From SIG307 sp964545045 (GTDB taxonomy: Bacteria > Bacillota > Clostridia > Lachnospirales > Lachnospiraceae), in the NCBI GenBank assembly GCA_964545045.1, contig CAZJEN010000002.1:1-64000 (forward strand): 64,000 bases of DNA, read 5' to 3'. Positions 25,046-33,250 of this stretch are shown here, piece by piece (within the stretch, counting starts at the first letter, position 1; each line of letters opens with the position of its first letter). The translations under genes and the position numbers were made by a program. The notes under the pieces were generated by a model. The model did not search any database. It had not been told where the DNA came from and saw nothing but the letters and a program-made list of their open reading frames with translations.

Positions 25046-26278
25046 TTATATCACACCTCCAAACTTTTTTCTACGGGTTTCAGGAGAAAATGCGGCAGAA
25101 GTGGCAACTTTTTTTATCAGTTCAAAGTTAATTGTATCGAGAGGTGTCTGTTCCCGAATCAACGAGGTGTAAATACCGGCACGTTCTGTTTCTCCGATCA
25201 GTATGAAGCCGACAAGGCGACCGTCACGGACAAAAAAGCGTTTCAGTTTGTTTTCAGGCTTTTCTTCGAAAACCTCTCCGTCATAACTGCCGGCAGTCAT
25301 AGCGTGCAGACCGAAGAAACCGATGGAGTTCATGGGAATTGCTTTATCAAACAATTCGTTGCCGCCTGCCATATTCACACCTGCGGCGTGCCCCTGCATA
25401 TATGCATTCGGAAGGAGGGCAAGAACACGCTTGCTACCGATAGAAATATCATTACCTTCCGTGCAATCTCCGGCTGCGTAGATATCGGATAAACTTGTTT
25501 CCATACGGTCGTTTATAAGGATTCCGCGATTTACTTCACCGTCCTGTTCCTTTACAAGCTCCGTATTGGCACGGACACCGACAGCAAGCACAAGAACATC
25601 AAAGTCTACAGATTTGCCGCTTTTCATAATGGCAGTGTTTTTTTCGAATCGGGCTACCGTGTCGCCGAGCATAAACCGGATACCGTTGTTTTCGAGATGG
25701 TCTTGTATTATAGCGGCACAGTCGGCATCGAGAATACTGGAAAGTACGCAGTCGGCAAGATCACATACGGTAATACTTGCCACGCGGTTGTGTAGACCTT
25801 CCGCACATTTGAGCCCGATAAGTCCCGCACCGACAATCAGTACATTGGATTTTTTTGTAACAGCCGCTTCCAGTGCCAACGAATCATCAAGCGTCAGAAA
25901 GGAAAACTTGTTTTTTACCGTCTCAAGTCCCTCAAAGGGAGGAACAAAGGGGGAGGAACCGGTAGCGACACAGACAGAATCATAAGGAACTTCGGTCTTG
26001 TCATCAAGGATAATCTTTTTGGAAGAAGAATCGATATGTATTGCCTTTCTTTCGTAGATTACATTACAGTTCATTTTTTCATAAAAATCGTCACTGCGAT
26101 AATTCATACGGTTAAGCTCCGTTTTCTTTTCAAGGTAGTAGGAGATAAGCGGTCGGCAATAAACAGGGTATTTTTCTTCTGATATGACGATAATCGCACT
26201 ATTTTTATCCATATTGCGAATACCTTCAATACAACCGGCAGCTGCTACACCGTTCCCGATAATGACATACTGCTTCAT
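25046..26278 (-). CDS. FAD/NAD(P)-dependent oxidoreductase of the glutamate synthase operon
   Basis: A 410-aa pyridine-nucleotide-disulphide-type flavoprotein. The FAD-binding motif is at the N-terminus (IIGNGVAAAG), the NAD(P)-binding GAGLIGLKCAEG motif is mid-protein and the second FAD motif is IYAAGDC. It lacks a redox-active Cys pair, so it resembles NADH:rubredoxin reductase-like and nitrite-reductase-like electron carriers. Overlapping the ferredoxin gene by 4 bp, it most likely delivers electrons from NAD(P)H through the ferredoxin to the FMN/Fe-S glutamate synthase core, replacing GltD. The electron route is inference. Confidence 0.88.
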   Translation of the reverse strand: MKQYVIIGNGVAAAGCIEGIRNMDKNSAIIVISEEKYPVYCRPLISYYLEKKTELNRMNYRSDDFYEKMNCNVIYERKAIHIDSSSKKIILDDKTEVPYDSVCVATGSSPFVPPFEGLETVKNKFSFLTLDDSLALEAAVTKKSNVLIVGAGLIGLKCAEGLHNRVASITVCDLADCVLSSILDADCAAIIQDHLENNGIRFMLGDTVARFEKNTAIMKSGKSVDFDVLVLAVGVRANTELVKEQDGEVNRGILINDRMETSLSDIYAAGDCTEGNDISIGSKRVLALLPNAYMQGHAAGVNMAGGNELFDKAIPMNSIGFFGLHAMTAGSYDGEVFEEKPENKLKRFFVRDGRLVGFILIGETERAGIYTSLIREQTPLDTINFELIKKVATSAAFSPETRRKKFGGVI

Positions 26279-26715
26279 AGAATCTCACCTCTTTCCTCAT
26301 AAACGATTGCACGGTTGGGACATCCTTTTACGCAGGCAGGTTCCCCGCAAGAATTTTGCAGACAAAGCTCACATTTTTGCATAATACCGCTTTCGCTTGG
26401 AGCAAGAGCTCCGTAAGGACATACTAACACACAGGTCAGGCAACCGACACATTTTTCCTTGTTTACCTGAACAACGCCGTCTGTTTTGGAAATGGCACCG
26501 GCAATACAGCTTTTTACACAGATGGGGTCGGTGCAATGACGGCAGGAAACCGCATAAGAAATTGTTTCGTCTCCCTCAATGTGGATTCGGGGATAGATGG
26601 GTTTGTCTTTTAGGGCTGTCACCATATCCGTCAGACCCGAATTGGCAAAAGCACAGTTATATTCACACAAATGACAGCCGAGACACCAGTCTTCATTTAC
26701 ATAGATTCGTTTCAT
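26275..26715 (-). CDS. Multi-cluster 4Fe-4S ferredoxin
   Basis: A 146-aa HycB/DmsB-like ferredoxin with four cysteine motifs: CLGCHLCEYNC, CRHCTDPICVKSC, CVGCLTCVLVCP and CELCLQNSCGEPACVKGCP, enough for three to four [4Fe-4S] clusters. The start at 26715 follows GGGAGAG; a longer in-frame ATG upstream lies inside the preceding gene. It sits between the glutamate synthase core and the flavoprotein with overlaps or gaps of 4 bp, so it is probably the electron-transfer subunit joining the two. Confidence 0.9.
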   Translation of the reverse strand: MKRIYVNEDWCLGCHLCEYNCAFANSGLTDMVTALKDKPIYPRIHIEGDETISYAVSCRHCTDPICVKSCIAGAISKTDGVVQVNKEKCVGCLTCVLVCPYGALAPSESGIMQKCELCLQNSCGEPACVKGCPNRAIVYEERGEIL

Positions 26716-26719
26716 ATTA

Positions 26720-28225
26720 TCACTCTCCCGCATGAGAGATACCAAGGATCTCAAGTTCTTTGTTTGTCATGCCGATACCGCGAAGCATCAGGCGGTTTCC
26801 GCGAAGGGCTTCGATGGAGTTAATTCCCATGCCACCCATCAGTTCTTTAATTTCATGTCGCCAAGCGTTCATCAAATTGACAAGCCGTTCACTGCCCATA
26901 TCGGGATTCAGACGTTTTACCAGCTCCGGACGCTGTGTAGCGATACCCCAGTTACATTTACCGCTCTGGCAAGTACGGCAAAGATGACAGCCAAGAGCAA
27001 GCAGGGCAGCGGTTGCAATATAGCAGGCATCGGCACCGAGGGCAATTGCCTTAACAACATCTGCTGCACTGCGAATACTGCCGCCTACGATAAGAGAGAC
27101 ATTGTTTCGGATGCCCTCGTCACGGAGACGTTGGTCCACGGCAGCCAAGGCAAGCTCGATCGGAAGACCGACATTATCCCGGATTCTCGTAGGGGCAGCA
27201 CCTGTACCGCCACGGAAACCGTCGATAGCAATAATATCGGCACCACTTCTGGCAATACCGCTGGCAATGGCGGCAATGTTGTGAACAGCGGCAACCTTTA
27301 CGATAATCGGCTTCTTATATTCCGTAGCCTCTTTCAACGAGAAAACAAGCTGACGAAGGTCTTCAATCGAGTAAATATCATGATGAGGTGCGGGTGAGAT
27401 GGCATCCGAGCCTTCCGGAATCATTCGGGTACGGGAAACGTCCCCGACAATTTTGGTACCCGGCAAATGACCGCCGATACCCGGCTTTGCACCTTGTCCC
27501 ATCTTGATTTCTATAGCTGCGCCGGCATTCAGATAGTCCTCGTGAACTCCGAAGCGACCACTTGCTACCTGAACAATAGTGTTTTCACCGTAGCAATAGA
27601 AATCCTCATGCAGACCGCCTTCACCGGTGTTGTAGAGAATTCCGAGTTCCGTAGCGGCACGGGCAAGGGAAGCGTGTGCATTATAACTGATGGAACCATA
27701 GCTCATTGCCGAAAACATAACAGGCATGGACAGTTCTATTTGCGGAGGTAACTCAAATCTTAATTTACCGTTTCCGTCACGTTGTACTTTCCCAGGTTTT
27801 TTACCTAGGAACACACGGGTTTCCATCGGTTCACGGAGTGGGTCGATAGGTGGATTTGTTACCTGCGAGGCGTTGATTAGAATCTTATCCCAGTATACCG
27901 GCAGAGGATTCGGATTACCCATAGAGGACAGAAGAACACCACCGCTGTTTGCTTGTTTATAAATTTCTTTAATTGTATTATTCTGCCAGTTGGCATTTTC
28001 GCGAAGAGTACAGTTGCTTTTTATTATTTTGAGTGCTCTGGTCGGGCAGAGCGATACACAACGTTGGCAGTTGACACATTTGGTTTCGTCGCTTATCATA
28101 ATATCCGTTTCGGTATGAAAGGTATGTACCTCGTTTGCACATTGTCGCTCGCATACACGGCAAGCGATACAGCGAGTATCATTACGGATAACCTCAAATT
28201 CAGGATATATAAATTCTACACTCAT
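26720..28225 (-). CDS. Glutamate synthase, FMN-binding core (GltB domain 2) with N-terminal ferredoxin domain
   Basis: A 501-aa archaeal-type glutamate synthase subunit. Two [4Fe-4S] motifs at the N-terminus (CIACRVCERQC and CVNCQRCVSLCP, within residues 18-62) are followed by the FMN TIM barrel with the glutamate synthase hallmarks: PVMFSAMSYGSIS, NTGEGGLHED, KMGQGAKPGIGGHLPG, IDGFRGGTGAAP, GGSIRSAADVVKA and the 3Fe-4S loop ALGCHLCRTCQSGKCNWGIATQ. It reductively transfers amide nitrogen to 2-oxoglutarate. It overlaps the amidotransferase gene by 4 bp. Confidence 0.94.
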   Translation of the reverse strand: MSVEFIYPEFEVIRNDTRCIACRVCERQCANEVHTFHTETDIMISDETKCVNCQRCVSLCPTRALKIIKSNCTLRENANWQNNTIKEIYKQANSGGVLLSSMGNPNPLPVYWDKILINASQVTNPPIDPLREPMETRVFLGKKPGKVQRDGNGKLRFELPPQIELSMPVMFSAMSYGSISYNAHASLARAATELGILYNTGEGGLHEDFYCYGENTIVQVASGRFGVHEDYLNAGAAIEIKMGQGAKPGIGGHLPGTKIVGDVSRTRMIPEGSDAISPAPHHDIYSIEDLRQLVFSLKEATEYKKPIIVKVAAVHNIAAIASGIARSGADIIAIDGFRGGTGAAPTRIRDNVGLPIELALAAVDQRLRDEGIRNNVSLIVGGSIRSAADVVKAIALGADACYIATAALLALGCHLCRTCQSGKCNWGIATQRPELVKRLNPDMGSERLVNLMNAWRHEIKELMGGMGINSIEALRGNRLMLRGIGMTNKELEILGISHAGE

Positions 28226-29319
28226 TCGTATGCACCATCCTTCACTTTCACAATCACCGGCTCTCCGCCTGCGGGAGCCCAGATGTTTTCCACATTCGGT
28301 TCCATTGTGCGAATCGCCGCTTCCTCGCTGGCGATATATACTTTGTCGTCTTTTTCACCGACTACCATAGAACGAAGTTTCAGACGATCATTCAAGGCCA
28401 TAAGACCGCCGTTGAAGCCCAGTACGATGGAGAAAGGACCGGTGATAAGCAAACTTGGGAAAAGGGTACGCAGATAGGTATGTTTGTTTTTATCTTCGAT
28501 GTCTGTTTTACCTTCAATGGTACTCCAGAACGGTGCGGCAATGACGCTGGCAGCTTCTCCGAGTGTCAGCCCCTGTACACGAATCAGGTAGTCCATAATA
28601 TAGGTAATGACCTCGGTATCGGTTTGTAGGGTACATTTGTAACCGAACATTTCGATAAAGCGACGGTTTGCGTCATAAGAGGAAATCTCTCCGTTATGTA
28701 CAATAGACCAATCCAACAAAGTAAAAGGATGTGCGCCGCCCCACCAGCCGGGAGTGTTGGTAGGATAACGTCCGTGTGCCGTCCAGGAATAGCCTTTGTA
28801 TTCCTCCAATTTATAAAACACACCGACATCTTCGGGAAAACCGACTGCCTTGAAGGTGCCCATATTTTTGCCGCTGGAGAATACATAGGCTCCTTTCATC
28901 GCGGTGTTAATCTTCATAACGGTACGAGCAACAAACTCCTTTTCGTCCAATTGCATTGAGACTAACATAGATTTCAGAGGAGCTACGAAATATCTCCATA
29001 TAATAGGTTCATCGGTAATAGCCGGAATTTTACGGGTCGGAATAATTTCCGATTTTACAATTTCAAAGTGTTCTTTTAAAAATACTTCGCATTCCTTACG
29101 AGTGGAGCGGGAGTCAAAGAACAGATGCAGCGCATAAAATTCCTTATATTCGGGATATATGCCATAGCCGGCAAAACCACCACCCAGGCCGTTGGAACGA
29201 TCGTGCATCGGCTTCATGGCATCGGTGATCATCTCGCCGGACATTCGTTTTCCTTCTTTAGAAATAACAGCAGCGATTGCACATCCCGAGGGAATGCGTA
29301 CTTGACCTTCTAATTTCAT
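28222..29319 (-). CDS. Glutamate synthase, class II glutamine amidotransferase (GltB domain 1)
   Basis: A 365-aa Ntn-hydrolase that releases ammonia from glutamine for the synthase core. The catalytic Cys is at residue 13 (PSGCAIAAVIS), so a 12-residue propeptide would have to be removed, as in other GltB enzymes. GRYPTNTPGWWGGAHPF and WSIVHNGEISSYDANR are class II amidotransferase motifs. The ATG at 29319 is chosen; another at 29331 directly abuts the AAAGGA site and is less likely, and the longest open frame runs into the leader hairpin. First gene of the leftward operon. Confidence 0.92.
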   Translation of the reverse strand: MKLEGQVRIPSGCAIAAVISKEGKRMSGEMITDAMKPMHDRSNGLGGGFAGYGIYPEYKEFYALHLFFDSRSTRKECEVFLKEHFEIVKSEIIPTRKIPAITDEPIIWRYFVAPLKSMLVSMQLDEKEFVARTVMKINTAMKGAYVFSSGKNMGTFKAVGFPEDVGVFYKLEEYKGYSWTAHGRYPTNTPGWWGGAHPFTLLDWSIVHNGEISSYDANRRFIEMFGYKCTLQTDTEVITYIMDYLIRVQGLTLGEAASVIAAPFWSTIEGKTDIEDKNKHTYLRTLFPSLLITGPFSIVLGFNGGLMALNDRLKLRSMVVGEKDDKVYIASEEAAIRTMEPNVENIWAPAGGEPVIVKVKDGAYE

Positions 29320-29360
29320 ATCGGTTCCCATTCCTTTCAATTCAAAAATAAATAAAAAAG

Positions 29361-29414
29361 AAAAGGCGCTCATCCCAATGTAGATGTGTTTCTACACTGA
29401 AATGAACGCCTTTG
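29361..29414 (-). terminator. Leader attenuator of the leftward glutamate synthase operon
   Basis: On the minus strand a stem starting CAAAGGCGTTCATT pairs with ...GAGCGCCTTTT (22-bp arms with G-T pairs, arms 29393-29414 and 29361-29382), followed by CTTTTTT. It begins about 13 nt downstream of the -10 box and lies before the first start codon, so by default most transcripts should stop here. It shares the CAAAGRCG core with the three plus-strand elements. Confidence 0.85.
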
Positions 29415-29427
29415 CTCATTTGCCAGC

Positions 29428-29456
29428 ATTGTACTTCATTTCTTTTAGCTTGTCAA
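29428..29456 (-). promoter_or_regulatory. Promoter of the leftward glutamate synthase operon
   Basis: TTGACA (29456-29451) and TACAAT (29433-29428) with a 17-bp spacer. It mirrors the divergent gdhA promoter, which has the same two hexamers and spacing. Confidence 0.85.
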
Positions 29457-29546
29457 GAGGGAAAAAGAAAGTTCTGAAAATTTTTTCAAAAAACACAGAG
29501 TTCAGTAAGTCTTTTGCGTAAATCTGAAAAAAGTTAAAAAAAGGGG

Positions 29547-29575
29547 TTGACAATCTTTTTTTGTGGGTGTACAAT
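29547..29575 (+). promoter_or_regulatory. Promoter of gdhA
   Basis: TTGACA (29547-29552) and TACAAT (29570-29575) with a 17-bp spacer. The leader hairpin begins 14 nt after the -10 box. The 90 bp between the two divergent -35 boxes is AT-rich and could hold a regulator site, but no clear palindrome was seen. Confidence 0.88.
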
Positions 29576-29589
29576 GCAGGGCAGAAAGG

Positions 29590-29645
29590 CAAAGGCGTCT
29601 TTAATGGTTTTCGTATCCCAACCATTAGAGGTGCCTTTGTTTTTT
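29590..29645 (+). terminator. Leader attenuator of gdhA
   Basis: CAAAGGCGTCTTTAATGGTT (29590-29609) pairs over 20 bp (three G-T pairs) with 29620-29639, followed by six T. It lies between the promoter and the gdhA start, with the hairpin essentially at the 5' end of the transcript, so it must be bypassed for expression. Confidence 0.88.
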
Positions 29646-29676
29646 CTATTCTAAATAAAATACAGGAGGAAACAGA

Positions 29677-31011
29677 ATGTCATATGTAGATGAAGTAATT
29701 GAGAGAGTAATAAAGGAAAATCCGAATGAACCGGAATTTCATCAGGCAGTGAAGGAAGTTCTTGATTCGTTGCGGCCGGTGGTAGATGCAAATGAACAGG
29801 TGTTTCGTCGCGATGCGTTGCTTGAACGGTTGGTAAATCCGGAAAGACAGATTAAGTTCCGTGTACCGTGGATTGATGATGAAGGTCAGGTTCATGTAAA
29901 TACCGGATACCGAGTTCAATTTAATAGTGCAATTGGTCCTTATAAGGGCGGTTTGAGACTTCATCCGTCTGTGAATCTTGGTATTATTAAGTTCCTTGGT
30001 TTTGAACAGATATTTAAGAATTCACTTACCGGTCTTCCTATCGGAGGCGGTAAGGGTGGTTCGGACTTTGACCCGAAAGGAAAATCCGATCGTGAGGTTA
30101 TGGCATTCTGCCAAAGCTTTATGAGTGAGCTTTGTAAATACATAGGAGCCGACACCGACGTTCCGGCCGGTGATATTGGAACGGGTGCACGTGAAATCGG
30201 TTATATGTTCGGTCAATATAAGAAACTCAGAGGATTATTTGAAGGTGTACTGACCGGTAAGGGCTTGTCTTACGGCGGTTCCCTGACCAGAACGGAAGCG
30301 ACCGGTTACGGACTACTTTACATTGTGGAAGAGATGTTAAAGTGTCACGGTCAGTCTCTTGAAGGGAAAACAGTGACCGTATCCGGTTCCGGTAATGTCG
30401 CGATTTATGCAATTGAGAAGGCACATCAGCTTGGTGCGAAGGTTGTTACATGTTCCGATTCCAACGGCTGGGTTTACGATCCGGAAGGAATAGATGTTGC
30501 AGCAATCAAGGAAATCAAAGAGGTTAAACGTCAAAGACTTACCGAATATAAGAAGTACAGACCGAATTCTGAGTATCATGAAGGTAAGGGTGTATGGAGC
30601 ATCAAAACAGATATTGCACTTCCGTGTGCTACGCAAAATGAACTCGACCTTACGGATGCAAAAACGCTTGTTGCAAACGGTGTGATTGCTGTTGCGGAAG
30701 GTGCGAATATGCCGACAACGGCAGAAGCTACCGAATTTCTGCAGACAAACGGTGTGTATTTCCTGCCGGGAAAGGCAGCCAACGCAGGTGGTGTTGCCAC
30801 CTCTGCCCTTGAGATGTCACAGAACAGTGAGAGACTGCATTGGACATTTGAAAATGTTGATGCGAAACTGAAAGGGATTATGGTAGATTTGTATCACAAT
30901 ATCGACGATGCAGCTAAGAAGTATGGCTTTGAGGATAACTTTGTTGTCGGAGCTAATATTGCCGGTTTCGAAAAGGTAGTAGATGCGATGATGGCGCAAG
31001 GTATCGTATAA
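29677..31011 (+). CDS. gdhA: NADP-type glutamate dehydrogenase
   Basis: A 444-aa hexameric GDH converting 2-oxoglutarate and ammonia to glutamate. The catalytic region PYKGGLRLHPSVN...IGGGKGGSDFDPKGK includes the substrate and active-site lysines. DTDVPAGDIGTGAREIGYM and the Rossmann motif GSGNVAIYA follow. Length and the anabolic, small hexameric type fit NADPH-dependent enzymes. A good AGGAGG precedes the ATG. It is expressed from its own promoter through an attenuator and is followed after 33 bp by another attenuator before glnN. The nfn genes downstream could supply its NADPH. Confidence 0.95.
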   Translation: MSYVDEVIERVIKENPNEPEFHQAVKEVLDSLRPVVDANEQVFRRDALLERLVNPERQIKFRVPWIDDEGQVHVNTGYRVQFNSAIGPYKGGLRLHPSVNLGIIKFLGFEQIFKNSLTGLPIGGGKGGSDFDPKGKSDREVMAFCQSFMSELCKYIGADTDVPAGDIGTGAREIGYMFGQYKKLRGLFEGVLTGKGLSYGGSLTRTEATGYGLLYIVEEMLKCHGQSLEGKTVTVSGSGNVAIYAIEKAHQLGAKVVTCSDSNGWVYDPEGIDVAAIKEIKEVKRQRLTEYKKYRPNSEYHEGKGVWSIKTDIALPCATQNELDLTDAKTLVANGVIAVAEGANMPTTAEATEFLQTNGVYFLPGKAANAGGVATSALEMSQNSERLHWTFENVDAKLKGIMVDLYHNIDDAAKKYGFEDNFVVGANIAGFEKVVDAMMAQGIV

Positions 31012-31044
31012 GTGTAGCTTAGAACAAGTAAATAAATCGAAGGC

Positions 31045-31088
31045 AAAGGCGTCTTTAATGTTTCCCTACATTAAAGGCGTCTTTTCTC
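31045..31088 (+). terminator. Terminator/attenuator between gdhA and glnN
   Basis: AAAGGCGTCTTTAATGT (31045-31061) pairs with 31068-31084 over 17 bp (two G-T pairs) around a 6-nt loop, then TCTTTTCTC. It has the same CAAAGGCGTCTTT core as the gdhA leader, but no separate promoter is visible in the 33 bp before it, so it probably sets read-through from gdhA into glnN-amt-asnB. Confidence 0.82.
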
Positions 31089-31122
31089 ATCTGACTATTT
31101 ATTGATTAAAGGAGGATATCGC

Positions 31123-33219
31123 ATGGAAACTGTAACGAATTATTTTGGAAGCTTGGTCTTCGATGACAGAGTGATGAAAGCAACGCTGTCCGCAAAGGTG
31201 TATGCCTCTCTTAAGAAGACGATCGACGAAGGTTCGGAGTTAGATATCAGCGTAGCTAATGCGGTGGCAACTGCAATGAAGGATTGGGCGATGTCCAAGG
31301 GGGCAACCCATTACACCCATTGGTTCCAACCGCTTACCGGAATTACCGCGGAAAAGCATGACAGCTTTATCACTCCGTCTCCGGATGGTGGAGTGATTAT
31401 GGAATTTTCCGGAAAAGAACTGATAAAAGGTGAGCCGGATGCTTCTTCTTTTCCATCCGGTGGATTAAGAGCGACTTTTGAGGCAAGAGGCTATACCGCA
31501 TGGGATCCGACGTCATATGCATTTATTAAAGGAACGACTTTGTGTATTCCAACGGCGTTTTGTTCCTACGGCGGAGAAGCATTGGATAAGAAGACACCGC
31601 TTCTGCGTTCTATGGAAGCTCTCAACAAGCAGGCACTTCGTATTTTACGTTTATTCGGAAACGATACGGTAAAGTGTGTTCGCACCTCCGTAGGACCGGA
31701 ACAGGAATATTTCCTTGTAGATGCGGAAATGTATGAGAAGCGCCGCGACCTTCGCTTTACCGGTCGTACCTTATTTGGTGCAAAGCCACCGAAGGGTCAG
31801 GAGATGGATGACCATTACTTCGGCGTAATTAAGCCCAGAGTTCAGGCATATATGAAGGAACTCAACGACGAGCTGTGGAAGCTTGGTATTTTGGCGAAGA
31901 CTGAACATAATGAAGTAGCCCCGGCGCAGCATGAGCTGGCACCTATCTATACTACGACAAACATTGCAACGGACCACAACCAGCTGACAATGGAGATTAT
32001 GCAAAAGGTTGCTGCAAAGCACGGCCTGGTTTGTTTGCTCCATGAAAAGCCTTTCGCCGGGGTGAATGGTAGCGGTAAGCACAATAACTGGTCCATGGCT
32101 ACGGATGCAGGTGTCAACCTTCTTTCTCCGGGTGAAACCCCATACGAGAATGCGCAGTTCCTTTTATTCCTTTGTGCGGTAATCAAGGCGGTAGATGATT
32201 ATCAGGATTTGCTCCGTATCTCGGTAGCAACTGCCGGAAACGACCACCGTCTCGGCGCAAACGAAGCACCACCGGCTGTTGTATCTATCTTCCTGGGAGA
32301 TGAATTAAATGCAGTGTTGGAAGCAATTGAAACAGGAACTCCGTATAGCGGTACGGAAAAGACCCAGATGAAGTTGGGAGTTGATGTACTCCCGAAGTTT
32401 AACCGTGATACTACGGACCGGAATCGTACTTCACCGTTTGCGTTTACCGGCAATAAGTTTGAGTTCCGTATGCTTGGTTCTTCCAACAGTATCGCCTGTG
32501 CAAACATCATGTTAAACAGTGCGGTTGCAGAGAGTTTAAAGATTTATGCAGACCGTTTGGAACAAGCGGAGGATTTTGAAACGGCGCTTCATGAGATGAT
32601 TCGAAAGACGATTAAGGATCACAAGAATATCATCTTTAACGGCAACGGCTATGATGATTCTTGGATTAAGGAAGCGACCGAACAGAGAAGGCTTTTAAAC
32701 TACCGTACCACGCCGGATTGTGTTCCGCATCTTTTGGATAAGAAGAATGTGGAGATGCTGACAGCCCACAAGGTATTCTCGGAAGTGGAGCTTAAGTCCC
32801 GTTACGAGATTACTTTGGAGAATTATTGCAAGACTGTTGTGATTGAAGCAAATACCATGGTTGATATGGCAAAAACCGAAATTGCACCGGCGGTAGAGGC
32901 TTATACGGCGGATGTGGCAAAGGCTGCTGCGGCGAAGAAGGCGATAGATGCATCGCTTCCGTGTACTTATGAAAGCGGTCTGGTAAAGAAGCTTTCCACG
33001 TTGTGCGACAGGATTGCGGTAAAGACCGAGGAACTGGAAACGGCGTTAGCAGAGCTCCATACGGCAGAGGATATCGGTACGGAAGCGAACGCAATCCGTG
33101 ACACCTTGCTGGGTAAGATGAGTGAACTTCGTCAGGCATGTGATGAAGCGGAAACCGTTACCGCAAAGAAGTATTGGCCGTTCCCTACCTATGGTGACCT
33201 GCTTTTCGGTGTGAGATAA
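31123..33219 (+). CDS. glnN: Glutamine synthetase type III
   Basis: A 698-aa GS-III enzyme. Typical features are the long N-terminus (YFGSLVFDD, THYTHWFQPLTG), VRTSVGPEQEYFLVD, AKTEHNEVAPAQHELAPIY, the GVNGSGKHNNWSMATD block and GNDHRLGANEAPPA, with a long helical C-terminus (GSIII_C). Glutamate-ammonia ligation using ATP. The ATG at 31123 is preferred (AAGGAGG, 7 bp) over one 21 bp upstream. Having both GS-I and GS-III is common in gut Firmicutes and lets the cell use different enzymes under different nitrogen supply. Confidence 0.95.
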   Translation: METVTNYFGSLVFDDRVMKATLSAKVYASLKKTIDEGSELDISVANAVATAMKDWAMSKGATHYTHWFQPLTGITAEKHDSFITPSPDGGVIMEFSGKELIKGEPDASSFPSGGLRATFEARGYTAWDPTSYAFIKGTTLCIPTAFCSYGGEALDKKTPLLRSMEALNKQALRILRLFGNDTVKCVRTSVGPEQEYFLVDAEMYEKRRDLRFTGRTLFGAKPPKGQEMDDHYFGVIKPRVQAYMKELNDELWKLGILAKTEHNEVAPAQHELAPIYTTTNIATDHNQLTMEIMQKVAAKHGLVCLLHEKPFAGVNGSGKHNNWSMATDAGVNLLSPGETPYENAQFLLFLCAVIKAVDDYQDLLRISVATAGNDHRLGANEAPPAVVSIFLGDELNAVLEAIETGTPYSGTEKTQMKLGVDVLPKFNRDTTDRNRTSPFAFTGNKFEFRMLGSSNSIACANIMLNSAVAESLKIYADRLEQAEDFETALHEMIRKTIKDHKNIIFNGNGYDDSWIKEATEQRRLLNYRTTPDCVPHLLDKKNVEMLTAHKVFSEVELKSRYEITLENYCKTVVIEANTMVDMAKTEIAPAVEAYTADVAKAAAAKKAIDASLPCTYESGLVKKLSTLCDRIAVKTEELETALAELHTAEDIGTEANAIRDTLLGKMSELRQACDEAETVTAKKYWPFPTYGDLLFGVR

Positions 33220-33250
33220 GGATAAAATAAACAGGAAAGGATGATGTGTT

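Noticed and set aside
29547..29645. Classic ANTAR two-hairpin hexaloop target in the gdhA leader
   Set aside because: Only about 14 nt lie between the -10 box and the terminator stem, leaving no room for the first hairpin, and the loops do not show the A-at-1, G-at-4 pattern in any of the four leaders.
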